Assembly (NCBI GenBank): GCA_011391285.1
Contig: JAABQU010000258.1
Span: 1-12,905 of the forward strand
Reading direction: 5' to 3'
From: Thiobacillus sp.
Lineage (GTDB): Bacteria; Pseudomonadota; Gammaproteobacteria; Burkholderiales; Thiobacillaceae
Length of the DNA stretch: 12,905 nt
Part shown: positions 1-6,829 of the stretch, one piece after another
Numbering within the stretch: position 1 is the first letter of the stretch
Layout: each line of letters starts with the position of its first letter
Notes under the pieces: model-generated
Told to the model about the DNA's origin: nothing
Seen by the model: only the letters and a program-made list of their open reading frames with translations
Database searches by the model: none
Translations under genes and position numbers: made by a program

Positions 1-146
1 GTACGGAAGTAGTCTTCGTCGGCACGCTTGAACTGTTCGTCTTCCTTCAGATTGGCGGCGATGAGCGTGACGTCGGCGCCGCCCACCAGCCAGCCATATA
101 CGCCCTGCAGGGTGAATTCACGTGCGCTTTTGCGGGAGCCGGCCAT
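1..146 (-). CDS. nusB: Transcription antitermination factor NusB (N-terminal part, cut by window edge)
   Basis: The minus-strand reading frame opens with ATG at 146 and runs off the left edge. About 48 residues are visible, beginning MAGSRKSAREFTLQGVYGWL, which matches the NusB N-terminus (basic leader, then the R-E-x-x-L-Q-G-x-Y-x-W helix). NusB binds the boxA RNA element with S10 (NusE) and takes part in antitermination on rRNA operons. The start codon lies one base past the ribH stop codon, so the two are almost certainly co-transcribed and probably translationally coupled. ribH-nusB adjacency is very common in proteobacteria and supports the call. The C-terminal two thirds are outside the window, so intactness cannot be judged. 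Confidence 0.9.
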   Translation of the reverse strand, partial: MAGSRKSAREFTLQGVYGWLVGGADVTLIAANLKEDEQFKRADEDYFR

Positions 147-147
147 C

Positions 148-618
148 TCAGAGACGCTTCATCAGGTTGGCCATTTCGATCGCCACGCGCGCGGCGTCAC
201 GGCCCTTCTCGGCCATGCGCACGTGGGCCTGTTCCTCGGTGTCGACGGTGAGGATGGCGTTGGCGATCGGTACACCGGTTTCCAGTTGCACGTCGAGGAT
301 GCCGCGGGAAGATTCGTTCGACACCACTTCGAAATGGTAAGTGTCGCCGCGTACCACCGCGCCGATGGCGACGAGCGCATCGTACTTGCCGGACTGCGCC
401 ATCTTCTGCAGTGCCAGTGGGTGCTCGAGCGCGCCGGGCACGTCGACCAGCAGCACATCTTCGGTGGCGACGCCGAGCCGGGCCAGTTCGAGTTCGCAGG
501 CCGACAGCAGGCCTTCACAGATGTCCTTGTTGAAGCGGCTCATGACGATGCCGATCCTAAGCCCCTGACCTTGATAGATCGGGTCGAGTTCGGAAATGTC
601 GCTACTGGTTCCCATCAT
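148..618 (-). CDS. ribH: 6,7-dimethyl-8-ribityllumazine synthase
   Basis: A 156-residue protein of normal family length. It condenses 5-amino-6-ribitylamino-uracil with 3,4-dihydroxy-2-butanone 4-phosphate to give the lumazine precursor of riboflavin, in the cytoplasm. Visible family marks are the RFN substrate-binding motif (28-30), VPGALEHP (60-67), the [10 protein letters not shown] segment (84-93) and the conserved histidine in YHFEVV (H95, equivalent to the catalytic His of other lumazine synthases). Two consecutive ATG codons sit at 618 and 615. The GAAGGA ribosome-binding site (complement of 622-627) is only 3 bases from the first but 6 from the second, so translation may start at 615. 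It lies 18 bases after ribBA and one base before nusB, in one operon. Confidence 0.97.
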   Translation of the reverse strand: MMGTSSDISELDPIYQGQGLRIGIVMSRFNKDICEGLLSACELELARLGVATEDVLLVDVPGALEHPLALQKMAQSGKYDALVAIGAVVRGDTYHFEVVSNESSRGILDVQLETGVPIANAILTVDTEEQAHVRMAEKGRDAARVAIEMANLMKRL

Positions 619-636
619 GCATCCTTCGCTAATTGG

Positions 637-1722
637 TTAGGCATTTTCAGAATAGCCGGTGACTTCGAGCCCGAAACCGTCCATGGCCGGCATCTTGCGC
701 GGGCTGGCCAGCAGCTTCATCTTGCCGACGCCGAGGTCGCGCAGGATCTGCGCGCCGATGCCGTAGTCGCGCAGGTCGTACTTGCGGCTGGCAACGGGTG
801 CGGGATTGATGCGATCGAGCAGCGCGTCGGCGGTTTCCGGCCGGTGCAGCAGCACGATGACGCCGGACTGCGATTCGGCGATGCGCTCCATCGCGCCCAT
901 GATCGGCCACGAATGGCCGCCGCCGGTGACGTCGAGAAAATCCATCACGCTCAAGGGCTCGTGCACCCGAACCAGGGTTTCCTTGTCAGCGTGAATTTCG
1001 CCCTTCACCAGCGCGAGGTGGGTTTCGCCGGCGCACTTGTCGCGGTAGGCGATCAGGCGGAAGGCGCCGTAGACCGTCTGGATCAGGCGGTCGGCAGCAC
1101 GCTCGACCAGGCTTTCGGTCTGGTTGCGGTAATGGATGAGGTCGGCGATGGCGCCGATCTTCAGGCCATGCTCCTGCGCGAACGGCACCAGGTCGGGCAG
1201 CCGCGCCATGGTGCCGTCGTCCTTGAGGATTTCGCAAATCACCGAAGCAGGCACCAGCCCCGCCAGCGCGGCCAGGTCGCAGCCGGCTTCGGTGTGGCCC
1301 GCGCGCACCAGCACGCCGCCGGGCTGCGCGCGCAGCGGGAAGATGTGGCCGGGCTGGATGATGTCGGTCGGTTTGGCATCGCGTTTCACCGCGGCCTGGA
1401 TGGTGACCGCGCGGTCGGCCGCCGAAATGCCGGTGGTCACGCCTTCGGCCGCTTCGATCGACACCGTGAACGCGGTGCCGTGCGGTGTCTGGTTGTCTGT
1501 AACCATCTGCTTCAAGCCCAACTGGCGGCAGCGGTCGTCGGTCAGCGTCAGGCAGATCAGGCCGCGGCCGTACTTGGCCATGAAGTTGATCGCGTCCGGG
1601 GTGACGTGCTCGGCGGCCATGACGAGATCCCCCTCGTTTTCACGGTCCTCCTCGTCGACCAGCACGACCATGCGGCCGGCTTTCAGCTCTTCAATAATTT
1701 CCAGGGTGGAAGCGAGGCTCAT
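637..1722 (-). CDS. ribBA: 3,4-dihydroxy-2-butanone 4-phosphate synthase fused to a degenerate GTP cyclohydrolase II-like domain (RibBA/RibBX type)
   Basis: A 361-residue two-domain protein. Residues 1 to about 200 form an intact DHBP synthase: the acidic loop [11 protein letters not shown] (23-33) and the GHTEA catalytic segment (142-146) are present, so it should convert ribulose 5-phosphate to the four-carbon riboflavin precursor. Residues from about 210 to 361 resemble GTP cyclohydrolase II and keep its late motif [16 protein letters not shown] (316-331). However, the zinc-binding part, which in active enzymes reads H-S-E-C-L-T-G-D followed by a C-x-C pair, is here [12 protein letters not shown] (253-264) with no cysteine, and the Q-E-G-R-G catalytic stretch is replaced by LLHRPETAD (291-299). 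The second domain is therefore predicted not to be a cyclohydrolase, matching the known proteobacterial RibBX variant. GTP cyclohydrolase II must be encoded elsewhere. The ribosome-binding site AAGGA overlaps the ribE stop codon 13 bases upstream. Confidence 0.93.
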   Translation of the reverse strand: MSLASTLEIIEELKAGRMVVLVDEEDRENEGDLVMAAEHVTPDAINFMAKYGRGLICLTLTDDRCRQLGLKQMVTDNQTPHGTAFTVSIEAAEGVTTGISAADRAVTIQAAVKRDAKPTDIIQPGHIFPLRAQPGGVLVRAGHTEAGCDLAALAGLVPASVICEILKDDGTMARLPDLVPFAQEHGLKIGAIADLIHYRNQTESLVERAADRLIQTVYGAFRLIAYRDKCAGETHLALVKGEIHADKETLVRVHEPLSVMDFLDVTGGGHSWPIMGAMERIAESQSGVIVLLHRPETADALLDRINPAPVASRKYDLRDYGIGAQILRDLGVGKMKLLASPRKMPAMDGFGLEVTGYSENA

Positions 1723-1735
1723 GGGGTTTTGTTCC

Positions 1736-2341
1736 TTAATCTTTGTCGGTGACGTTTGTGAATTGAGCCATGCGTTCGACGTAGCGCGCGATCATGTCGA
1801 CTTCGAGGTTGACGCGGCTGCCTGCTTTCAAATGCTTCAGCGTGGTCATGTCCAGCGTGTGGGGGATGAGGTTCAGCGCGAAGCGCGCGCCCTCGACTGC
1901 GTTGACCGTCAGCGACACGCCGTTCACCGTGATTGAGCCCTTGCGGATGATGTAGCGCGCGAGTTCGCCCGGCGCGTCGATCTCCAGCAGATGGGATTCG
2001 CCCACCGGCACGAAGCGGTGCACCGTGCCGACGCCGTCGACGTGCCCGGAAACAAGGTGCCCACCCAGCCGGTCGGCCAGCCGCAGCGCCTTTTCCAGGT
2101 TGACCTCGGCGCCCGGGGTGAAACCTTCGGTGACGCGCAGCGTCTCGGCGGACACATCGACGGTGAAGCTGTCGGGCGTCAGCGCCACCGCGGTCAGGCA
2201 GACGCCATTGACGGCGATGCTGTCGCCGAGTGCGACGTCGGAAAAATCCAGCCCGCCGCCGAGGATGACCATGTGCGCGTCGGCGCCGCGTGCTTCGTAT
2301 TCGTGGATGCGGCCGATGGCCTGGATGATGCCGGTGAACAT
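1736..2341 (-). CDS. ribE: Riboflavin synthase, alpha chain
   Basis: A 201-residue protein starting [10 protein letters not shown], the classic riboflavin synthase N-terminus. The enzyme dismutates two lumazine molecules to riboflavin and the pyrimidine that RibH reuses. The two internally repeated lumazine-binding halves are visible: VNGVCLTA (44-51) in the first barrel and VNGVSLTV in the second, with [11 protein letters not shown] (about 93-103) between them. It is the first gene of the ribE-ribBA-ribH-nusB transcription unit and is preceded by its own promoter-like sequence. No clear Shine-Dalgarno sequence precedes the ATG. The leader is too short for an FMN riboswitch. Confidence 0.97.
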   Translation of the reverse strand: MFTGIIQAIGRIHEYEARGADAHMVILGGGLDFSDVALGDSIAVNGVCLTAVALTPDSFTVDVSAETLRVTEGFTPGAEVNLEKALRLADRLGGHLVSGHVDGVGTVHRFVPVGESHLLEIDAPGELARYIIRKGSITVNGVSLTVNAVEGARFALNLIPHTLDMTTLKHLKAGSRVNLEVDMIARYVERMAQFTNVTDKD

Positions 2342-2371
2342 GCGCTGAGAGGCCTGCCAGTAAGACCCCGC

Positions 2372-2400
2372 ATTGTAGGCGTTTAGGCGGGGCCGGTGAA
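2372..2400 (-). promoter_or_regulatory. Predicted sigma70-type promoter of the ribE operon
   Basis: On the minus strand a -35 box TTCACC (complement of 2395-2400), a 17-base spacer and a -10 box TACAAT (complement of 2372-2377) are read. Transcription would begin near 2365, giving a leader of about 24 bases before ribE. A 6-bp inverted repeat, CCCCGC at 2366-2371 and GCGGGG at 2387-2392, brackets the -10 box and could be an operator or chance. Prediction from consensus only. Confidence 0.5.
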
Positions 2401-2419
2401 CCCCGGCAGCGCGACGGGC

Positions 2420-3664
2420 TCAGTCCGGCAGGGCGATTTTCTGGCCGGTGCTGAACTGATAATCGTGGAACACGTGTTCCGCGCTCAGAAGCTGATAGCT
2501 GCCGTCCGCTGCGCGTCGTGTGGTGTCCTTGAGGCGCCAAGTAGTCTGGCCACAGGTCCAGATGTCGAAATTGCGCATGTGGGTGCACAGGCAGGTCTTG
2601 TCCATGACCTTCAGCTTCTTCGCCGTCGGGTGCAGTTCCACTTCGCGGTTGTAAGCGTCGATGTAGGCGCAGCGGCCGTTGGCGTCGAGCAGGTAGCCAT
2701 AGGCCTCGCAGTTCGGGCGGATGCCGGCGCCGATGCCGGGGCTTCCCTTGATCATGCGCATCGGGTAGCCGGTCGGCGAAATGGTGTTGACCTCGATGTC
2801 TTGCTCGCTGGCCTTGAAGTATTCCTGCTTGATCTTGTCCGGCAGGCCGCATTCCTGGGTGACGGTGAAGCGGGTTGCCACCTGCACCGCGGCCGCGCCC
2901 TGCTCGAGGAAGGCCGTGGCATCGCTGCCGGTGAAAATGCCGCCGGCGGCGATCACCGGAATGTCGAGATGCTCGGCTTTCAGGTAGGCCAGCACTTCGG
3001 CCATGATCGTGGCGAGGTCGTATTGCGCCCAGTCCATGCCGAAGCCGAGGTGGCCGCCGGCAAGCGGCCCTTCCACCACCACATAGTCCGGCAGGCGGTT
3101 GAGCCGCGCGTTCTTGCGCAGGAACATCGCCAGCGCGCGCGGCGAGGAAACGATGATGCCGAGCTTGGCGTCGCGAAAGCGCGGGTGGTCCTCCATCAGC
3201 GCGAAGGAGCCGAGATGCAGGCCGGCGCTGAGCGTGATGCCGTCGATGCCGGCATCGAGCGCGGCCTTGAGGCGCATGCGCAGGGTCTCGCGCGGCGCGT
3301 TCATGGTCAGCTTCTCCATGCAGTTGATGAAGATCATGCCGTCGCCGCGCTTGGCTTCCATGGCATGGCGCACATGATTGCGCGTCGCCTCCTCGAGCAC
3401 GTCGAGATTGAAATGCACTTCGGATTTGTCGCTGCTGGCGACGTTGGCCTTGTATTTCTTCAGCTTTTCGCTGACAAATTTGGTGTCGAAGCGGGTGTCG
3501 GATACGGTCTGCACCATGGCGTCCGAGATGTGGCCGATGCCGCCGAGGCGCGCGACTTCGAGCGCCAGCTCGACGGTCGAAATGTCCACGCCCATGCCGC
3601 CGATGACAATCGGTACCAGCTCCTGCTTGCCGAATTGCAGGCGGAAATCATCCACGCGTTTCAT
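2420..3664 (-). CDS. Nitronate monooxygenase-family FMN-dependent oxidoreductase with a cysteine-rich C-terminal extension
   Basis: A 414-residue TIM-barrel flavoprotein of the 2-nitropropane dioxygenase/nitronate monooxygenase family. Start at 3664 is chosen because AAAGGA (complement of 3670-3675) lies five bases upstream and VPIVIGGMGVDIST (17-30) then takes its usual N-terminal place. The frame stays open upstream to 3778. Family marks are VEGPLAGGHLG (197-207, with the conserved His) and the phosphate-binding segment AAGGIFTGSDATAF (239-252) followed by GAAAVQVATRF (256-266). Family members oxidise nitronates or reduce quinones and enoyl substrates using FMN; the substrate here is unknown. 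Residues from about 315 carry an extra region with cysteines 319, 332, 358, 360 and 371, which could bind metal or an Fe-S cluster (inference). It precedes the riboflavin operon on the same strand, 78 bases from ribE. Confidence 0.85.
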   Translation of the reverse strand: MKRVDDFRLQFGKQELVPIVIGGMGVDISTVELALEVARLGGIGHISDAMVQTVSDTRFDTKFVSEKLKKYKANVASSDKSEVHFNLDVLEEATRNHVRHAMEAKRGDGMIFINCMEKLTMNAPRETLRMRLKAALDAGIDGITLSAGLHLGSFALMEDHPRFRDAKLGIIVSSPRALAMFLRKNARLNRLPDYVVVEGPLAGGHLGFGMDWAQYDLATIMAEVLAYLKAEHLDIPVIAAGGIFTGSDATAFLEQGAAAVQVATRFTVTQECGLPDKIKQEYFKASEQDIEVNTISPTGYPMRMIKGSPGIGAGIRPNCEAYGYLLDANGRCAYIDAYNREVELHPTAKKLKVMDKTCLCTHMRNFDIWTCGQTTWRLKDTTRRAADGSYQLLSAEHVFHDYQFSTGQKIALPD

Positions 3665-3822
3665 TGCAGTCCTTTGGATTTCGTTGACGGGCCTGGCCAG
3701 TGCTTGCGAGGCCGGCAACATGCCCTGTATTGATCGATTCTGGCCGACGGCTTGCCGCTGAACGAGGTTCGCGGACACGCCCAGCGTGTTTCCGGGCCAC
3801 GATTCACTGCCTCAAAAATGAA

Positions 3823-3851
3823 ATTGTATCCGTACCCTGCACGGATGACAC
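3823..3851 (-). promoter_or_regulatory. Predicted promoter of the nitronate monooxygenase-like gene
   Basis: On the minus strand, GTGTCA (complement of 3846-3851) and TACAAT (complement of 3823-3828) are separated by 17 bases. Transcription would start near 3816, leaving an unusually long untranslated leader of about 150 bases before the ATG at 3664. The leader contains no clear riboswitch fold that I can recognise. Confidence 0.4.
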
Positions 3852-3900
3852 CGGAAAGATTCCAGTCCGGTAGATGAAGATCCGGAAGCTTATTGTGGAC

Positions 3901-3921
3901 TTCACGATCCGCTTGCGTGAA
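3901..3921. promoter_or_regulatory. Short inverted repeat upstream of the cassette promoter
   Basis: TTCACG at 3901-3906 and CGTGAA at 3916-3921 form perfect 6-bp arms around a 9-base spacer, just upstream of and overlapping the candidate -35 box of the cytochrome gene. This is a typical place for an activator, but such short arms can occur by chance. Confidence 0.25.
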
Positions 3922-3943
3922 ATGCAAAACTCATATATATGAT
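3914..3943 (+). promoter_or_regulatory. Predicted promoter of the cytochrome-FadL-DUF2892 cassette
   Basis: A weak -35 box TTGCGT (3914-3919), an 18-base spacer and a -10 box TATGAT (3938-3943) are present in a locally AT-rich stretch. The 12-bp perfect palindrome TCATATATATGA (3931-3942) covers most of the -10 region. The expected start point, near 3950, falls inside the large palindrome at 3946-3979, which is a good place for repression. The spacing is slightly long, so this is a moderate prediction. Confidence 0.45.
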
Positions 3944-3945
3944 CG

Positions 3946-3979
3946 GTTGAGCATGTGATCACGTGATCATGTGCTCAAC
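3946..3979. promoter_or_regulatory. 34-bp near-perfect palindrome, candidate repressor operator
   Basis: The arms read GTTGAGCA-TG-TGATCAC and GTGATCA-TG-TGCTCAAC, centred between 3962 and 3963. Fifteen of the 17 base pairs are exact; the remaining two are symmetric T/G oppositions that would pair as G-U in RNA. The perfect core TGATCACGTGATCA (14 bp) has a size and symmetry common among TetR-family operators. It sits over the predicted transcription start of the cytochrome gene, and a TetR gene closes the same cassette, so it is the most natural binding site for that regulator (inference). It could instead act as an mRNA hairpin at the very 5' end. Confidence 0.6.
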
Positions 3980-4007
3980 TCGTGCCCCCTAACTCTGGAG
4001 ACTTCTC

Positions 4008-4604
4008 ATGAAAAAAATCCTGTTTACCCCGTTGATTCTCACTGCCAGCCTTGTTTCGACTGGTCTTGCGGCAGCTGAAACACCTAAAAACGCGGCGCCC
4101 CCCCCTGCGGAAATGCAGCAGATGATGAAGACGTACTCGCCGGCACTGCGCCAGAAGGTGATGGCCTTGTCCCCGGAGCTCAAGGTGACGATCCAGCAAC
4201 TGCATGCGCAGCATATGCGGCGCGCAAAGGAAACGACCCTGCGTCAGGTCATGCATGAAATCACCGCTGACTATCAGGCCATCGCCGTGGCGCTGGCGAC
4301 CGACAACGCAGAACTGGCATCCGAAGCGGCGCGGCGCCTGGCCAACCATCGCATTCCCAAGGGCGGTCTGCTGGCCTACTTCCCGCTGGACAAGGTCAAC
4401 AACAACGACCTTTCGGTGTTGCCGGCGATGAACGAAATCGTCGAGGGCAGCGCGCTCAAGCTGGCGGACGCAGCCGACGCCGGCGACTTGCCGAAAGCCG
4501 CGTCCTACATGAGCGACATCATGACGGGGTGCGTTGCCTGCCATCAGAAGTTCCGTGGCACGCCAGGCATTTCGGCCAATCTGATGACCCCCCTGTCCAA
4601 ATAA
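4008..4604 (+). CDS. Periplasmic class II (cytochrome c'-like) c-type cytochrome
   Basis: A 198-residue secreted protein. A Sec signal peptide (MKKILFTPLILTASLVSTGLAAA, with cleavage probable near residue 23) is followed by a proline-rich linker (31-33) and a long helical region. The single haem attachment motif CVACH (175-179) lies near the C-terminus, followed by QKFR. C-terminal placement of C-x-x-C-H-x-x-F-R after a helical bundle is the hallmark of class II cytochromes. The N-terminal part (about 35-85) is longer than in ordinary cytochrome c' and rich in Met and His (M37, M40, M41, H66, H69, M70, M83, H84), which might contact metal. GGAG at 3997-4000 gives good ribosome binding. It heads a cassette with the FadL-like channel 27 bases downstream. 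Electron partner and ligand are unknown. Confidence 0.85.
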   Translation: MKKILFTPLILTASLVSTGLAAAETPKNAAPPPAEMQQMMKTYSPALRQKVMALSPELKVTIQQLHAQHMRRAKETTLRQVMHEITADYQAIAVALATDNAELASEAARRLANHRIPKGGLLAYFPLDKVNNNDLSVLPAMNEIVEGSALKLADAADAGDLPKAASYMSDIMTGCVACHQKFRGTPGISANLMTPLSK

Positions 4605-4631
4605 AGCCCGTTCATTCAAGGAGACATGGAA

Positions 4632-5804
4632 ATGAAAAAACAACTCGTTGCAGCTGCTGTGTCGGCCGCTCTGTATACCCTCTCAACCGGCGCTCACGCC
4701 ACCAACGGCGACCAGATGTTCGCCATGTCGGCGGCACAGGCCGCGATGGGCGGCGCCACCGTGGCGCAATCCCAGGACGCCGTGACGGTGCTGGTCAACC
4801 CGGCTGGCATGGCCGACCTGGACATCGAGGATGTACGGATGGACCTGGGATTCGGCCTGCTCAACCCGCCGCGCGAAGTGAACGGCCAGGATAGCGGTTC
4901 CGACTGGTACATGATGCCGACCGGCGCCGCCGTGTTCAAAGTCAACGGCAGGCTTTTCCTCGGCATGGGACTGGGCGGGATCTCGGGCATGGGGGTCAAC
5001 GTTGACGACATCTATTCCGCCTTCGGGGGCAGCCAGCCGGTGGTAACAACCAAGCAGGTATTCCGCTTCTCGCCGGCCGCAGCGTACAAGCTCACCGATG
5101 CCCTGACCCTGGGTGCGTCGCTGAACGTCGTCAACCAGAGCCTGGCCATGTCCTTCGTCGGTGGGGGGCTCACCCAGATCAACCTGCCGCAAAACCAGCA
5201 GTTCGGTTTCGGCGCGACGCTGGGCGCCACCTACAAGATCAATCCCAAGCTGCAGGCGGGCCTGACCTGGGTCACCAAGACCGACGTTTCCGACATGGAA
5301 TACAACACCCCGACAGGAATGACCAGCTTCGACATGGACATACCCGCTTCGGTTGCCTTCGGCCTGGCCTTCAAGCCCATGCCGGGACTGCTGGTGGAAG
5401 CCGACATCAAGCGCATTTTCTTTAATGATGTGATGGACCGCGTCAGCGTAACCAATCCGCAGCCCGGGATGCCGCCGGTGCTGGCCTTCGGCTGGGAGGA
5501 CCAGACCGTCTTTGCCATCGGCGTGAAAAAGGACATGGGGAAAATGGCGGTAAGCGTCGGCTACAACTATGGCGAATCGCCCATTGGCCCCGAGGATGTC
5601 AACATGAACCTGGGCTCAACCGCGATTGTGGAACATCACCTGTCGTTCGGCCTCACGCGCAAGTTCAGCGACAAGGTGAGCGGCAGTTTTGCGTACACCC
5701 ATGCCTTTGAAAACGATCTGACATCCAACGTGGCGGGTCAGCCGGCCAATACCATCCAGATCAGCCAGAACCAGTACAACCTCAACATCTCGTACAAGTT
5801 CTGA
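4632..5804 (+). CDS. OmpP1/FadL/TodX-family outer-membrane channel for hydrophobic substrates
   Basis: A 390-residue beta-barrel protein. The AAGGAG ribosome-binding site (4618-4623) is only 2 bases from the ATG at 4626 but 8 from the one at 4632, so the later start is preferred; it gives the clean signal peptide MKKQLVAAAVSAALYTLSTG with AHA before the mature TNGDQMFAMSAAQAAMGG. That mature N-terminus and DAVTVLVNPAGMADL (49-63, with the N-P-A-G motif) are diagnostic of the FadL family. The remainder alternates short amphipathic strands and turns and ends in ISYKF with the C-terminal aromatic needed for outer-membrane insertion. Relatives import long-chain fatty acids, toluene and other hydrocarbons; substrate is not predictable here. 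It follows the cytochrome gene closely and should share its promoter. Confidence 0.9.
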   Translation: MKKQLVAAAVSAALYTLSTGAHATNGDQMFAMSAAQAAMGGATVAQSQDAVTVLVNPAGMADLDIEDVRMDLGFGLLNPPREVNGQDSGSDWYMMPTGAAVFKVNGRLFLGMGLGGISGMGVNVDDIYSAFGGSQPVVTTKQVFRFSPAAAYKLTDALTLGASLNVVNQSLAMSFVGGGLTQINLPQNQQFGFGATLGATYKINPKLQAGLTWVTKTDVSDMEYNTPTGMTSFDMDIPASVAFGLAFKPMPGLLVEADIKRIFFNDVMDRVSVTNPQPGMPPVLAFGWEDQTVFAIGVKKDMGKMAVSVGYNYGESPIGPEDVNMNLGSTAIVEHHLSFGLTRKFSDKVSGSFAYTHAFENDLTSNVAGQPANTIQISQNQYNLNISYKF

Positions 5805-5835
5805 TCGGGCGGCCGGGCTTCCGGCCTCCCCGATC
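5803..5835 (+). other. Strong GC-rich hairpin without a T-run, between the FadL-like and DUF2892 genes
   Basis: GATCGGG (5803-5809) pairs with CCCGATC (5829-5835) and, inside it, GGCCGG (5811-5816) pairs with CCGGCC (5821-5826) around a GCTT loop. The hairpin overlaps the stop codon of the channel gene. No T-tract follows, so it is unlikely to terminate efficiently. It may protect the upstream mRNA or lower expression of the downstream gene. Confidence 0.6.
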
Positions 5836-5869
5836 TCATCGAAACGTACTCATAATTCCGGAGAATCCC

Positions 5870-6076
5870 ATGACCGTAGACCGCATCGTGCACCTTATGG
5901 CGGGCCTGATGGTGCTGCTCAGCATCGCCCTCGCCCATTTCACCAACAACCCGGCCTGGCTCTGGCTGACCGCCTTTGTCGGCGCCAATCTGGCGCAAAG
6001 CGGCGTGACAGGATTTTGTCCGCTGGCCTTCATGCTGAAAAAATCCGGGGTGAAGGAAGGCAGCTGCTGTTCCTGA
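5870..6076 (+). CDS. Small DUF2892 (YgaP-like transmembrane) inner-membrane protein
   Basis: A 68-residue protein with two membrane helices (about residues 5-22 and 28-43) and the family signature NLAQSGVTGFCPLAFMLKKSG (40-60, with C50). This is the DUF2892/YgaP membrane domain found alone or fused to rhodanese, often beside sulfur or metal stress genes; its biochemical role is not established. The tail ends SCCS (65-68), so three cysteines (C50, C66, C67) could lie near the membrane surface. GGAG at 5860-5863 is six bases before the ATG. It is the last gene before an intrinsic terminator and so probably closes the operon begun by the cytochrome. Confidence 0.8.
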   Translation: MTVDRIVHLMAGLMVLLSIALAHFTNNPAWLWLTAFVGANLAQSGVTGFCPLAFMLKKSGVKEGSCCS

Positions 6077-6100
6077 AAATTATCTGGATGGTGTACCTTT

Positions 6101-6138
6101 CGGCAGCAGCCATTCGGGCTGCTGCCGCTTCTTTTCTC
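6101..6138 (+). terminator. Rho-independent terminator of the cytochrome-FadL-DUF2892 operon
   Basis: An 11-bp perfect stem, CGGCAGCAGCC (6101-6111) with GGCTGCTGCCG (6117-6127), a 5-base loop and a T-rich tail CTTCTTTTCT (6128-6137). It lies 25 bases after the DUF2892 stop codon and separates that operon from the TetR gene, which must then have its own promoter or depend on read-through. Confidence 0.85.
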
Positions 6139-6187
6139 ACCGCGTGCCGGTTTTTCAGGTGAGGCCGGGAAGTCACCCATATTTCGA

Positions 6188-6823
6188 TTGTCGGTATTGC
6201 CTCAGGCTCAAAACAAAGTGGCTGTAAAAAAAAGGAAATCCGCAGAAGTCCGCCGCCACGACATCATCGAGGCGGCCATGGAAATCATCCGCCATGAAGG
6301 GGTAGCCAAGCTCACGACCCGTTCGCTATCGAAGGCGGTCGGCATCGCGCAGCCCACCCTGTTTCTCCACTTCGGCAACAAGAGCCACGTCCTGGTCGCG
6401 CTGGTGGACAGCATTCAGGAGCGGCTGCAGAAAGAAATGGCCGGGCTCGGTCTTGCGCAGTTGACGCCGCTGGAACGCCTGAAGGCGGTCATCCGCGCCC
6501 ATTTGAATTTCATCCAGCAGCAGCCGGGCATTCCCCGCCTGCTGTTCTCGGAAGCCTTGCAAAGCGGCGACCCTCTGTTCCGAGACCGCATGAACGAGCT
6601 GGTGATGTTTTTTCTGCAATTCATCGCCGGCCTGATCGCCGCCGCGCAGGAACAGGGGGAAATCCGACCGGACATTGTTCCGCAGCAGAATGCCTGCATC
6701 CTGATCGCGGCAGTGCAGGGACTGGCTTTCCGCTGGATCCTCTCCGAACATCGCTTCGAACTGGCAGAGCAGGCCGATGCCGTCATCACGACCCTTATCG
6801 AAGGCTGGGCGCCGCGAAATTGA
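6188..6823 (+). CDS. TetR/AcrR-family transcriptional regulator
   Basis: A protein of up to 211 residues. The N-terminal TetR DNA-binding domain is clear: R-R-H-D-I-I-E-A-A (22-30), EGVAKLTTRSLSKAVGIAQP (37-56) as the helix-turn-helix, then TLFLHFGNKSHVLVAL (57-72). The C-terminal helical ligand-binding half (about 85-205) is not assignable to a specific effector. The start is uncertain: no ATG precedes the HTH. TTG at 6188, TTG at 6197 and GTG at 6218 are the options, none with a good ribosome-binding site, which suggests low expression. As the only regulator in the cassette, it probably represses the cytochrome-FadL operon through the palindrome at 3946-3979 (inference). Confidence 0.87.
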   Translation: MSVLPQAQNKVAVKKRKSAEVRRHDIIEAAMEIIRHEGVAKLTTRSLSKAVGIAQPTLFLHFGNKSHVLVALVDSIQERLQKEMAGLGLAQLTPLERLKAVIRAHLNFIQQQPGIPRLLFSEALQSGDPLFRDRMNELVMFFLQFIAGLIAAAQEQGEIRPDIVPQQNACILIAAVQGLAFRWILSEHRFELAEQADAVITTLIEGWAPRN

Positions 6824-6829
6824 GGCTTG

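Noticed and set aside
28..1752. Long plus-strand open frame opposite ribH and ribBA
   Set aside because: It lies antisense to two clearly recognisable genes, and its His/Asp/Arg/Gly-rich composition is typical of the complement of GC-rich coding DNA.
2342..2419. FMN riboswitch upstream of ribE
   Set aside because: The gap is only 78 bases, and the predicted transcript leader is about 24 bases, too short for an RFN element; none of its conserved helices is visible.
1719..2852. Minus-strand open frame spanning ribE and the end of the upstream gene
   Set aside because: Arg/Pro/His-rich out-of-frame translation over two real genes on the same strand.
2396..3733. Long plus-strand open frame opposite the nitronate monooxygenase-like gene
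   Set aside because: Antisense shadow; it has no recognisable motif, whereas the minus-strand protein has clear family motifs and a ribosome-binding site.
4626..4631. Alternative start ATG at 4626 for the FadL-like protein
   Set aside because: The Shine-Dalgarno sequence is only two bases away; the ATG at 4632 has ideal spacing and a standard signal peptide start.
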